Below are positions 6,367-12,405 of a stretch of DNA of 25,991 nucleotides, in pieces. The notes below the pieces were generated by a model that was not told where the DNA came from, made no database searches, and saw nothing but the letters and a program-made list of their open reading frames with translations. Location of the stretch: IMG/VR virus record IMGVR_UViG_3300046170_000157, positions 1 through 25,991 of that record; one strand, given 5' to 3'. The DNA comes from a virus. How positions within the stretch are numbered: the first letter of the stretch is position 1; the number at the start of each line of letters is the position of its first letter. The translations under genes and the position numbers were made by a program.

Positions 6367-6649
6367 CGGAGTCTTAAAATACTTCCCAGACGCAATAAGA
6401 GAGGTAGCCAAGACTTCTTGGATAGGGAACCAACAGCACCACCCCAACAAACCCTTACACTGGGACAGAAATAAAAGCTCAGACGAATTAGACGCTTTAA
6501 CAAGACATCTTATGGAAGTGGGAACAATAGACACTGACGGTATAAGACACTCTGCCAAGGTCTGCTGGAGGGCCTTAGCCAACCTACAAAAAGAACTTGA
6601 AAAAGAAGGCAAAGCGCCTTTAAGTAAATATAATAAGAAACAATGGTAA
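6338..6649 (+). CDS. DUF5664-type protein (dATP/dGTP diphosphohydrolase N-terminal-like)
   Basis: 103 residues matching by eye the phage family first called DUF5664 and later described as dATP/dGTP diphosphohydrolase N-terminal domain. Visible signatures are VFSGVLKYFPDAIREVAK (9-26), GNQQHHPNKPLHWDRNKSS (about 30-48), LDALTRHLMEV, DTDGIRHSAKVCWRALANL. Histidine, aspartate and arginine residues in these blocks are the expected metal and nucleotide ligands. A role in hydrolysing purine dNTPs, shaping the pool for modified DNA, is known for relatives in diaminopurine phages. No PurZ or matching polymerase is visible here, so substitution of adenine cannot be claimed. It sits between two DNA-modification genes. 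Confidence 0.7.
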   Translation: MKRKQIPVFSGVLKYFPDAIREVAKTSWIGNQQHHPNKPLHWDRNKSSDELDALTRHLMEVGTIDTDGIRHSAKVCWRALANLQKELEKEGKAPLSKYNKKQW

Positions 6650-6756
6650 TACATAACGAAATATTTTGCACTTACAGACAAGAGCAAGAGAAAATAGACA
6701 AAGCAATACAACTGCTAAAACAAAACGGCTATATTATACACAAGCGAGAGGAATGA
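6643..6756 (+). CDS. Small hypothetical protein, 37 residues
   Basis: ATG 6643 overlaps the end of the DUF5664 gene (ATGGTAA), and the TGA at 6754-6756 overlaps the methyltransferase start (ATGA). The product begins MVIHNEIFCTYRQEQEKIDK and continues AIQLLKQNGYIIHKREE: a helix followed by a strand, as in small helix-turn proteins. Double overlap strongly supports it as real and sets the methyltransferase start. Function unknown. Confidence 0.6.
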   Translation: MVIHNEIFCTYRQEQEKIDKAIQLLKQNGYIIHKREE

Positions 6757-7406
6757 AAATACTTAACTTGTATGCTTGTTTAGGTGGGAATAGGTATAAG
6801 TGGGACGAGGTTACAAAAGTAGAAGTAACAGCGGTTGAGTGGGACGAGGAACTTGCAAGGCTGTATCAGGAACGCTTCCCACAAGACAAAGTAATAGTAG
6901 CAGATGCACACCAATACTTACTAGACCACTACAAAGACTTTGATTTTATCTGGAGTAGTCCACCTTGTCCAACACATAGCAAGGTAAGAATGACACAAAA
7001 GACAACACAATCTTTTACCCCCCTATACCCAGATATGAAATTATATCAAGAAATTATATTTTTAGATAATCATTTTAATGGAAAGTATGTAGTTGAAAAT
7101 GTTACACCATATTATGAGCCTTTAATATCGGCAAAGAAACGAGGTAGGCACTTATATTGGACAAACTTTAACTTGCCAACTTGCTTAAATGAAAGAACAC
7201 AAGGAAAGGGTCTTATGAACGGAGTAACTAACGAAATACCAAAATGGTGTGAATTTCACGATTATGATTTTTATAAATATAAAGGAAAACAAAGGCGAGA
7301 TAAAATAGCAAGGAACTTAGTAGATTATGAAGCTGGTAAGACAATTCTAGAGACAGCGATAGGAATAATAAAAAAACAAAACGTAAAACAAACAGAATTA
7401 TTTTAA
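6753..7406 (+). CDS. C5-cytosine DNA methyltransferase (phage type)
   Basis: 217 residues from ATG 6753; an upstream in-frame ATG at 6666 would add 29 residues lying inside the preceding small gene. SAM-binding motif I is LNLYACLGGNRYKW (4-17). Motif IV is SSPPCPTHSK (68-77), with catalytic C72. Motif VI is VVENV (113-117). The C-terminal QRRDKIARNLV followed by AGKTILE corresponds to motifs IX-X in the compact phage form. The target-recognition domain is very short, as usual for this group. It methylates cytosine C5 in DNA, probably protecting phage DNA from host restriction. The second half (from about 7035) is richer in AT codons than the first, hinting at a mosaic gene. Confidence 0.85.
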   Translation: MKILNLYACLGGNRYKWDEVTKVEVTAVEWDEELARLYQERFPQDKVIVADAHQYLLDHYKDFDFIWSSPPCPTHSKVRMTQKTTQSFTPLYPDMKLYQEIIFLDNHFNGKYVVENVTPYYEPLISAKKRGRHLYWTNFNLPTCLNERTQGKGLMNGVTNEIPKWCEFHDYDFYKYKGKQRRDKIARNLVDYEAGKTILETAIGIIKKQNVKQTELF

Positions 7407-7407
7407 T

Positions 7408-7920
7408 ATGAAGTTAGAGGAATTAATAAAAGAACTAAACAACCTTTACGGATTTGATATAACAAAAAGAGTAAGAAAAAGACAATACTCCTACGCAAGA
7501 AAGGTTTACTGTAAACTAGCCAAAGAATTAGGCCACACTTTACAAATGTTTGGGGGGAAGGTTGGGATATCTCACGACTGTGCATTATATCACATAAGAA
7601 CTTTTGAGGCAATAACTCACAATGATAAAATAATATTCAACACTATAGTTAAAAATTTTAGATTGAATCTTAAACTCTGCAAAATGCCAAGAAAAAAAAG
7701 AGAGGAAAAACAAGCACAAATAAAACCACAAAACAAAGAACTAATAAAAGAAATTACACAAGTTCTAAACAAGTGGGACACAGAAAGCCTTATGCGTTTT
7801 ATAGGCACCAGACTTGAGCCATACGATAAACTTATAAAAGCAACAAAGCCACAGATACAACCACCAAGGGTTAAGGGGGCAAAGCTTATAAGACAAGTTA
7901 AAAATCCAATGCTGTGCTAA
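7408..7920 (+). CDS. DnaA domain-IV-like DNA-binding protein
   Basis: 170 residues. Residues 22-68 (VRKRQYSYARKVYCKLAKEL, then GKVGISHDCALYHIRTF) match the layout of DnaA domain IV: basic helix, YAR helix, and a helix-turn-helix ending in a histidine-containing recognition helix. There is no AAA domain. The second half is lysine-rich with a conserved-looking NKWDTESLMRFIGTRL segment. It may bind DnaA-box-like sites in the phage origin or act as a regulator. It lies one base after the methyltransferase stop and is the last gene before the packaging module. Confidence 0.75.
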   Translation: MKLEELIKELNNLYGFDITKRVRKRQYSYARKVYCKLAKELGHTLQMFGGKVGISHDCALYHIRTFEAITHNDKIIFNTIVKNFRLNLKLCKMPRKKREEKQAQIKPQNKELIKEITQVLNKWDTESLMRFIGTRLEPYDKLIKATKPQIQPPRVKGAKLIRQVKNPMLC

Positions 7921-7928
7921 AAAAAAAT

Positions 7929-7950
7929 AAGTTTGTTTATATATTAATAA
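7929..7950 (+). promoter_or_regulatory. Late-class motif TATATATTARTA, copy 1
   Basis: In the 57-bp gap before the terminase genes, AAGTTTGTTTATA is directly followed by a TATATATTAATA motif (7938-7949). The ATG of the small terminase is 29 bp after the motif, so an ordinary leader is possible here, unlike the four other copies. The AAGTTTGTTTATA part is shared with the 2713-2725 region. Confidence 0.6.
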
Positions 7951-7977
7951 TTCAGTTAACTAATTAAAAACTGATTT

Positions 7978-8250
7978 ATGGATAAGAGAAAATTTAACAA
8001 AGGAACAAAAGGAAATAAAGGCGGCAGACCTTCCAAGGCTGCAGAGCAAAAACTAATAGAACGCCTAGACAATATAATAGACAAAGACGAGGCAATAGAA
8101 ACCCTAGGGAAGCTAGTAGCTAAAGGCGATATGAGAGCCTTACAGACGTATTTAAGCTATCGTTACGGCAAGCCAAAGGAAAGTATGGACATCAACTCCA
8201 GCGAGGGCTTAAACATCAATTTTAAAGACTTAATAAAATTCGTTGACTGA
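7978..8250 (+). CDS. Terminase small subunit (short form)
   Basis: 90 residues directly before the large terminase. The N-terminus is basic and glycine-rich (RKFNKGTKGNKGGRPSKAAE), a pattern common at the start of phage small terminases. It is followed by helices with a GKLVAKGDMRALQTYLSYRYGKP segment typical of the family's C-terminal part. It would recognise the packaging site and load DNA onto the motor. It is short for the family (usually 120-180 residues), so the DNA-binding domain is probably reduced. Position adds most of the confidence. Confidence 0.75.
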   Translation: MDKRKFNKGTKGNKGGRPSKAAEQKLIERLDNIIDKDEAIETLGKLVAKGDMRALQTYLSYRYGKPKESMDINSSEGLNINFKDLIKFVD

Positions 8251-8252
8251 CA

Positions 8253-9461
8253 TTGATTAAAGTAAAAAAAAAGTATCTGCCTATAATATCAAACGATAGT
8301 AGGTACTACATAGTAAGCGGAGGCAGGGGGTCTGGAAAGTCTTTCTCAATCAATGCGCTTTTAGTGATGCTTACTTACGAGTCCAAACATACAATCCTAT
8401 TTACAAGGTACACTCTAACGAGTGCTTACATTTCAATTATCCCAGAGTTCTTAGACAAGCTGGAACAGTTGCAAATGACACAGGACTTCCACATAACAAA
8501 AGACGAAATAATAAATAAAAAGACTGGCAGCAAAATAATCTTTAGAGGTATAAAGACATCAAGCGGAGACCAGACAGCAAACCTTAAATCCTTGCAAGGT
8601 ATTACTACTTGGGTAGTAGATGAGGCAGAGGAACTAACAGACGAGCAGAAGTTCGACACTATAGACCTAAGTGTAAGACAGCAAGGCAGACAAAACAGAG
8701 TTATTCTAATACTTAACCCTACAACCAAAGAACACTTTATATATAGACGTTTCTTTGAGGACAGAGGGGTACAAGAGGGAAGCAATATAAACAAAGGCAA
8801 TACAACCTACATACACACCACTTACAAGGATAACTTAGAACACCTATCTAAAAGCTACATTGAGCAGATTGAACAAATGAAGCAGAGACGTCCAGAGAAA
8901 TACAAACAACAAATGCTGGGGGCTTGGATGTCAAAGGCGGAAGGGGTTATATTTAACAACTGGACAATAGGGGAGTTCAAAAGATACAGCGTTAGCGTTT
9001 GGGGTCAAGACTACGGCTTTGCAGCAGACCCTTCGACTTTAGTAGAGTGTAACATAAACACCTCAACAAAGACTATTTATTTAAAAGAGTGCTTTTATCT
9101 GCCTAGACTTACAACTTCACAAATAGCAGAGCTGAATACTAAATACGCAAAGGACGGCCTTATAATAGGGGACAGCGCAGAACCTAGACTATTAAGCGAA
9201 ATAAAAGCCAAAGGCTGCAACGTAAAGCCCAGCATAAAAGGACAAGGCAGTGTTACTTATGGGATAAGCCTTTTACAAGACTACGACTTAGTTGTAGACC
9301 CAGCAAGTACAAACCTAATAAAAGAACTCAACAACTACAGATGGCTAGAGCGAAAGTCAAACACTCCTGTAGATAAGTACAACCACTTACTAGATGCAAT
9401 TAGATACGCTGTAGGCTACCAACTACAAAACCCAAATAGAGGTAAGTATATTGTTCACTAA
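8253..9461 (+). CDS. terL: Terminase large subunit
   Basis: 402 residues. The ATPase domain has Walker A GGRGSGKS at 23-30 and Walker B VVDEAEEL at about 121-128. The nuclease domain shows DYGFAADPSTL (about 252-262), GDSAEPRL (about 306-313) and a terminal DAIRYAVGY, giving the acidic metal ligands. This is the PBSX/Terminase_3-like arrangement. It packages DNA into the prohead by ATP hydrolysis and cuts it. The start is TTG at 8253 (a CTG at 8247 is the only alternative) because the first in-frame ATG lies after the Walker A. It lies 2 bp after the small subunit stop. Confidence 0.95.
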   Translation: MIKVKKKYLPIISNDSRYYIVSGGRGSGKSFSINALLVMLTYESKHTILFTRYTLTSAYISIIPEFLDKLEQLQMTQDFHITKDEIINKKTGSKIIFRGIKTSSGDQTANLKSLQGITTWVVDEAEELTDEQKFDTIDLSVRQQGRQNRVILILNPTTKEHFIYRRFFEDRGVQEGSNINKGNTTYIHTTYKDNLEHLSKSYIEQIEQMKQRRPEKYKQQMLGAWMSKAEGVIFNNWTIGEFKRYSVSVWGQDYGFAADPSTLVECNINTSTKTIYLKECFYLPRLTTSQIAELNTKYAKDGLIIGDSAEPRLLSEIKAKGCNVKPSIKGQGSVTYGISLLQDYDLVVDPASTNLIKELNNYRWLERKSNTPVDKYNHLLDAIRYAVGYQLQNPNRGKYIVH

Positions 9462-9476
9462 AATAATTTAAAAACG

Positions 9477-9492
9477 TTTATATATTAGTATG
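9477..9492 (+). promoter_or_regulatory. Late-class motif, copy 2, abutting ATG
   Basis: TTTATATATTAGTATG contains TATATATTAGTA and ends with the ATG of the next gene (9490). Upstream is AATTTAAAAACG. No Shine-Dalgarno is present. If the motif is a -10 box, transcription would start at or inside the start codon, giving a leaderless message. Confidence 0.6.
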
Positions 9493-10146
9493 AAAGTCAA
9501 TCTAAGAATACCAACAAGCCTTAACGAAATAACCCTAGCGCAATACCAAGAGTTTGCAAAGCTAGAAGCAGACCTAGACAAAACCAAAGACACTGCGATA
9601 CAATTAAAGATAGTTGAGATATTTTGTAAAGTGCCAGAGGTAGTTGTAAGAAATATGAAGGCTACAGACATAGCAGAGATATGCGAAATAATTAACACTA
9701 TGTTTGACACCGAACACCAACTAATAAATAGGTTTAGACTCAAAGGGATTGACTACGGCTTTATCCCAGAGCTGGACGATATGTCTTTTGGGGAGTATAT
9801 GGACTTGGATACTTTTATAAGTGATAACGATAATTTACACAGAGCGGTTAACGTACTATTCAGACCAATAGAACACAAGCGAGGGAACAGATACACAATA
9901 AAAGACTACAACCCAGATACAAGCGAAATAGCAAAGGACTTCCCATTAGATGCAGTCTTAGGGGCTATTGTTTTTTTTTACAGTTTAGGCAAGGACTTAT
10001 CACTGGTTATGCTGAACTCTTTGGACAGCAAGAACGAGAAGGCTTTAGCACAGCATCTAATTTCACAGCAAAGTGGGGATGGTTTAACTCACTCTATGCA
10101 ATCGCTCAAGGCGATATTACAAGATTTAAAAATATCACTGAATTAA
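9490..10146 (+). CDS. Tail-assembly-chaperone-like protein, zero-frame product
   Basis: 218 residues. The N-terminal half reads RIPTSLNEITLAQYQEFAKL, then LQLKIVEIFCKVPE and a central DYGFIPELDDMSFGEYMDLDT. The layout resembles conserved Bacteroidetes phage proteins that sit between packaging and tail genes. The role is inferred: a tail-assembly chaperone binding the tape measure, based on position and on a two-frame structure like lambda G/GT. The region 9963-10146 is open in two frames (see next entry). The gene starts at the ATG within late-class motif copy 2. Confidence 0.65.
   Translation: MKVNLRIPTSLNEITLAQYQEFAKLEADLDKTKDTAIQLKIVEIFCKVPEVVVRNMKATDIAEICEIINTMFDTEHQLINRFRLKGIDYGFIPELDDMSFGEYMDLDTFISDNDNLHRAVNVLFRPIEHKRGNRYTIKDYNPDTSEIAKDFPLDAVLGAIVFFYSLGKDLSLVMLNSLDSKNEKALAQHLISQQSGDGLTHSMQSLKAILQDLKISLN
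9971..9979 (+). other. Candidate -1 slippery sequence (T9)
   Basis: Nine T in the zero-frame context GTT TTT TTT TAC, so T_TTT_TTT (9972-9978) satisfies X_XXY_YYZ. Slipping here joins residues 1-163 of the upstream frame to LQF and onward in the -1 frame. No clear stimulatory stem-loop was identified by eye just downstream. Confidence 0.5.
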
Positions 10147-10232
10147 ATATACATCAATGCTTGACCTACTTAGAATACACAAAAGAAAAAAACCAAATAG
10201 AAGCAGCACAAATTAAAAACAAGTTTAAATAA
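9978..10232 (+). CDS. -1 frame extension of the chaperone-like gene
   Basis: Read one base back from the upstream gene, this segment is open without an ATG, passes the zero-frame stop at 10146 and ends at TAA 10230-10232, six bases before the next gene. Its product includes FTAKWGWFNSLYAIAQGDI, then TRFKNITELNIHQCLTYLEY and EAAQIKNKFK, which resembles the downstream frames of other phage tail-chaperone pairs (WGW, GDI, LTYL). With no start codon, expression needs -1 frameshifting. Candidate slippery sites are T_TTT_TTT in the T9 run at 9971-9979 and T_TTA_AAA at 10125-10131, both in the right phase. The WGW part lies upstream of the second site, favouring the first, but both frames look protein-like over the last 90 bp. 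Confidence 0.7.
   Translation, partial: LQFRQGLITGYAELFGQQEREGFSTASNFTAKWGWFNSLYAIAQGDITRFKNITELNIHQCLTYLEYTKEKNQIEAAQIKNKFK
10125..10131 (+). other. Candidate -1 slippery sequence (T_TTA_AAA)
   Basis: The heptamer TTTAAAA lies in frame as GAT TTA AAA ATA, a canonical X_XXY_YYZ slip site five codons before the zero-frame stop. Slipping here would append NITELNIHQCLTYL and the rest to an almost complete zero-frame protein. Confidence 0.45.
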
Positions 10233-10238
10233 AAGTAA

Positions 10239-10709
10239 ATGAGCCAACAAGGGATAAGAGGTTTTTACCAACTTACAGAAACAATAGAAACACAGCTACT
10301 AGCGGATGTTAATGTAAACACCGTTACTACTGGGGACATATACGATATTGACTTATCAAAACAAAGCATCTTCCCTTTGTCCCATATTGTTATAAATTCT
10401 GTAACAACCCAAGAGCAAGTCTTATCCTTTAACATTACTGTAATGGCAATGGATATTGTAGACGAGAGCAAAGAAAAAACAACAGATATATTTAGAGGCA
10501 ACAATAACGAACAAGACGTTTTAAACACTCAACTAGCAGTACTTAATAAACTTATAATGGTACTAAGACGAGGGACACTATATAGCGAGAAATTTCAGCT
10601 TGAAGGAGACCCCACACTTGAGCCTTTCTACGAAAGGTTTGAGAATCGACTTGCTGGGTTTGCTGCCACAATGGACGTAATAATCCACAATGATATTGAT
10701 ATATGTTAG
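10239..10709 (+). CDS. Conserved phage tail-region protein (possible tail terminator)
   Basis: 156 residues. Segments such as DIYDIDLSKQSIFPLSHIVI, LSFNITVMAMDIVDES and DVLNTQLAVLNKLIMVLRRG suggest an alpha/beta protein like tail-terminator or tail-completion subunits, whose strands are followed by a counted helix. The family is familiar from Bacteroidetes phage tail clusters, but its role is not established from sequence. It starts 6 bp after the -1 frame stop and overlaps the next gene by 7 bp. Confidence 0.55.
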   Translation: MSQQGIRGFYQLTETIETQLLADVNVNTVTTGDIYDIDLSKQSIFPLSHIVINSVTTQEQVLSFNITVMAMDIVDESKEKTTDIFRGNNNEQDVLNTQLAVLNKLIMVLRRGTLYSEKFQLEGDPTLEPFYERFENRLAGFAATMDVIIHNDIDIC

Positions 10710-11248
10710 GGGACAAGTTTTTAAGGGACGAGTTAAACAAGTTTGCTAAGTATGTGATACAACAAAGCCGCAGCAACTTAACTAAGGGCAAATCACCCTA
10801 CGGAAGTTTTAACGATACCAAAAAACTTTATAACAGTATGGACTTCAATGTAGGCCAAAAGGGAAGCACAATGTCTCTAGCGTTTAAAATGGAGGACTAT
10901 TGGAAGTTTAAAGACAAGGGTGTTAAAGGCAAGTCCTCAAGCAGTAAGGCACCTAACAGCCCATTTAAGTTTGGAACTGGAAGCGGTCAAAAAGGTGGCC
11001 TCACAAAAAGTATAGACAAATGGGTAAGAAGAAGAGGTATACAATTTAGAGACAAAAAAAGCGGAAGGTTTTTAAGCTACGAGCAAACTGGTTTTATAAT
11101 TACAAGAAGCATATACCAAACAGGAACAAGACCAAGTATGTTTTTTACAAAGCCTTTTGAGGCTGCTTTTAAAAGACTGCCAGACGAATTAGTAGAGGCC
11201 TATTCTATAGGACTAGAAAAACAGATACAAGTAAACATAAACAAATGA
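10703..11248 (+). CDS. Neck/tail-completion protein (HK97 gp10-like)
   Basis: 181 residues, basic. Segments: KFAKYVIQQSRSNLTKGKSP at the N-terminus, YWKFKDKGVKGKSS in the middle, TGFIITRSIYQTGTRPSMFFTK, and a final helix FKRLPDELVEAYSIGLEKQI. The order, an N-terminal helix, a beta region with DKGVKG, and a GxxPSxFFxxPF-like turn before a long helix, fits HK97 gp10-like proteins that join head and tail. It overlaps the next gene by ATGA. Confidence is moderate because the family is highly divergent. Confidence 0.6.
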   Translation: MLGDKFLRDELNKFAKYVIQQSRSNLTKGKSPYGSFNDTKKLYNSMDFNVGQKGSTMSLAFKMEDYWKFKDKGVKGKSSSSKAPNSPFKFGTGSGQKGGLTKSIDKWVRRRGIQFRDKKSGRFLSYEQTGFIITRSIYQTGTRPSMFFTKPFEAAFKRLPDELVEAYSIGLEKQIQVNINK

Positions 11249-12405
11249 GCAAGATAAACGTAAGAAGCCCGTTTTATATTTCAATCACAGCAACAAACCT
11301 AACTAGCTGCCAATTAGAACTATTTATATATACAGGCACCCAAACAAGCAGCAGACCTTCTGCGGCCACTTATACCCTAAATTCTTTTGCAGTCAATAAC
11401 GTATGTACATTTGAAATAGCAGAACTTGTTAGAGACTATTTTGATAACGAGTTTGACGGAGATTACAGCACCTCAATTTTTTGGGTAGACTACAGAACAA
11501 CAAACACAATACAAACCACCGTAGGGTCTGCAACCAGCTTCACACAGCTTAAAGGTTTTTACGGCTACGGCTTTTTTGAGGACGGAGTACAAAACAATAC
11601 TCTTAACTCCGATACAAGTGCTGCAACTACATCTTACATAAACAACAAAGCGGTATTACAATCAAACACAAAGATTGTCAAGCTAGATGACGCCCCAGCG
11701 GTTATTGCTGTAGATAGGTCATTAGCAACTAGAGTAACGTATCTTAAAAATGGGACTCAAGTTTACACAGAAGAGATAACCTCTACAACAAACAGCAGTA
11801 CACAAATAAAATACGTTACAAGCGGTGTAAACGGTTCAGACGAGTTTGAGGACAGAGTTATACAAGACGGCGGTATATTTGAGGGCAGTGACTGTCTTAC
11901 TAATTTCTCTAAAGAGTTTACTTTATTTGACTTTGATACAATACTTGTAGACAGTTCTTTGGGAGTTACAAAGCTAACAGTAACAAACGAGGAAGAGTGT
12001 AAATTCACACCCCTTAAAATAACTTTCATAAATAAATACGGAACACTGCAAGACATCTGGTTTTTTAAACGCTCAAATGAAGCCCTAACAACAAAGACAG
12101 AGGACTTTAAAAAGAACATCATAAGCGCAGCGAGTTACAACATAAGTAAACACCAAAACAAAACGCTAACAAAAAACGGTAAGGAGAAACTTACCTTAAA
12201 TACTGGTTATTATCCAGAGGCTTACAATGATGTCTTTAAAGAGATGCAATTAAGCGAGGACTGCTGGATAGAGATAGACTCAAAGACTTTACCTATAAAA
12301 GTCACTAGCAGTTCTTTTGCTTACAAGACTCAACTAAATGATAAAATTATAAACTACACAATAGAGGTAGAGTTTGCCTTTGACACTATTAATAACGTCC
12401 GTTAA
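11245..12405 (+). CDS. Conserved virion structural protein (tail or baseplate)
   Basis: 386 residues, almost all beta-type sequence. The N-terminus INVRSPFYISITATNLTSCQ, with LELFIYTGTQ, is a pattern known from Bacteroidetes phage tail clusters. The C-terminal part includes FTPLKITFINKYGTLQDIWFF, like the interaction strands of distal tail proteins. No signal peptide or membrane segment. It probably belongs to the tail tip or baseplate and is coupled to the large tail protein downstream (TAATG). Its exact role cannot be assigned. Confidence 0.6.
   Translation: MSKINVRSPFYISITATNLTSCQLELFIYTGTQTSSRPSAATYTLNSFAVNNVCTFEIAELVRDYFDNEFDGDYSTSIFWVDYRTTNTIQTTVGSATSFTQLKGFYGYGFFEDGVQNNTLNSDTSAATTSYINNKAVLQSNTKIVKLDDAPAVIAVDRSLATRVTYLKNGTQVYTEEITSTTNSSTQIKYVTSGVNGSDEFEDRVIQDGGIFEGSDCLTNFSKEFTLFDFDTILVDSSLGVTKLTVTNEEECKFTPLKITFINKYGTLQDIWFFKRSNEALTTKTEDFKKNIISAASYNISKHQNKTLTKNGKEKLTLNTGYYPEAYNDVFKEMQLSEDCWIEIDSKTLPIKVTSSSFAYKTQLNDKIINYTIEVEFAFDTINNVR

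Noticed and set aside
6338-6649. Diaminopurine (Z) genome
   Set aside because: The DUF5664-type protein alone is not enough; no PurZ, DatZ or matching DNA polymerase is visible in this window.
6666-6752. N-terminal extension of the C5-methyltransferase
   Set aside because: The extra 29 residues have no family similarity and overlap a small gene; the ATG at 6753 puts motif I at the usual distance from the N-terminus.
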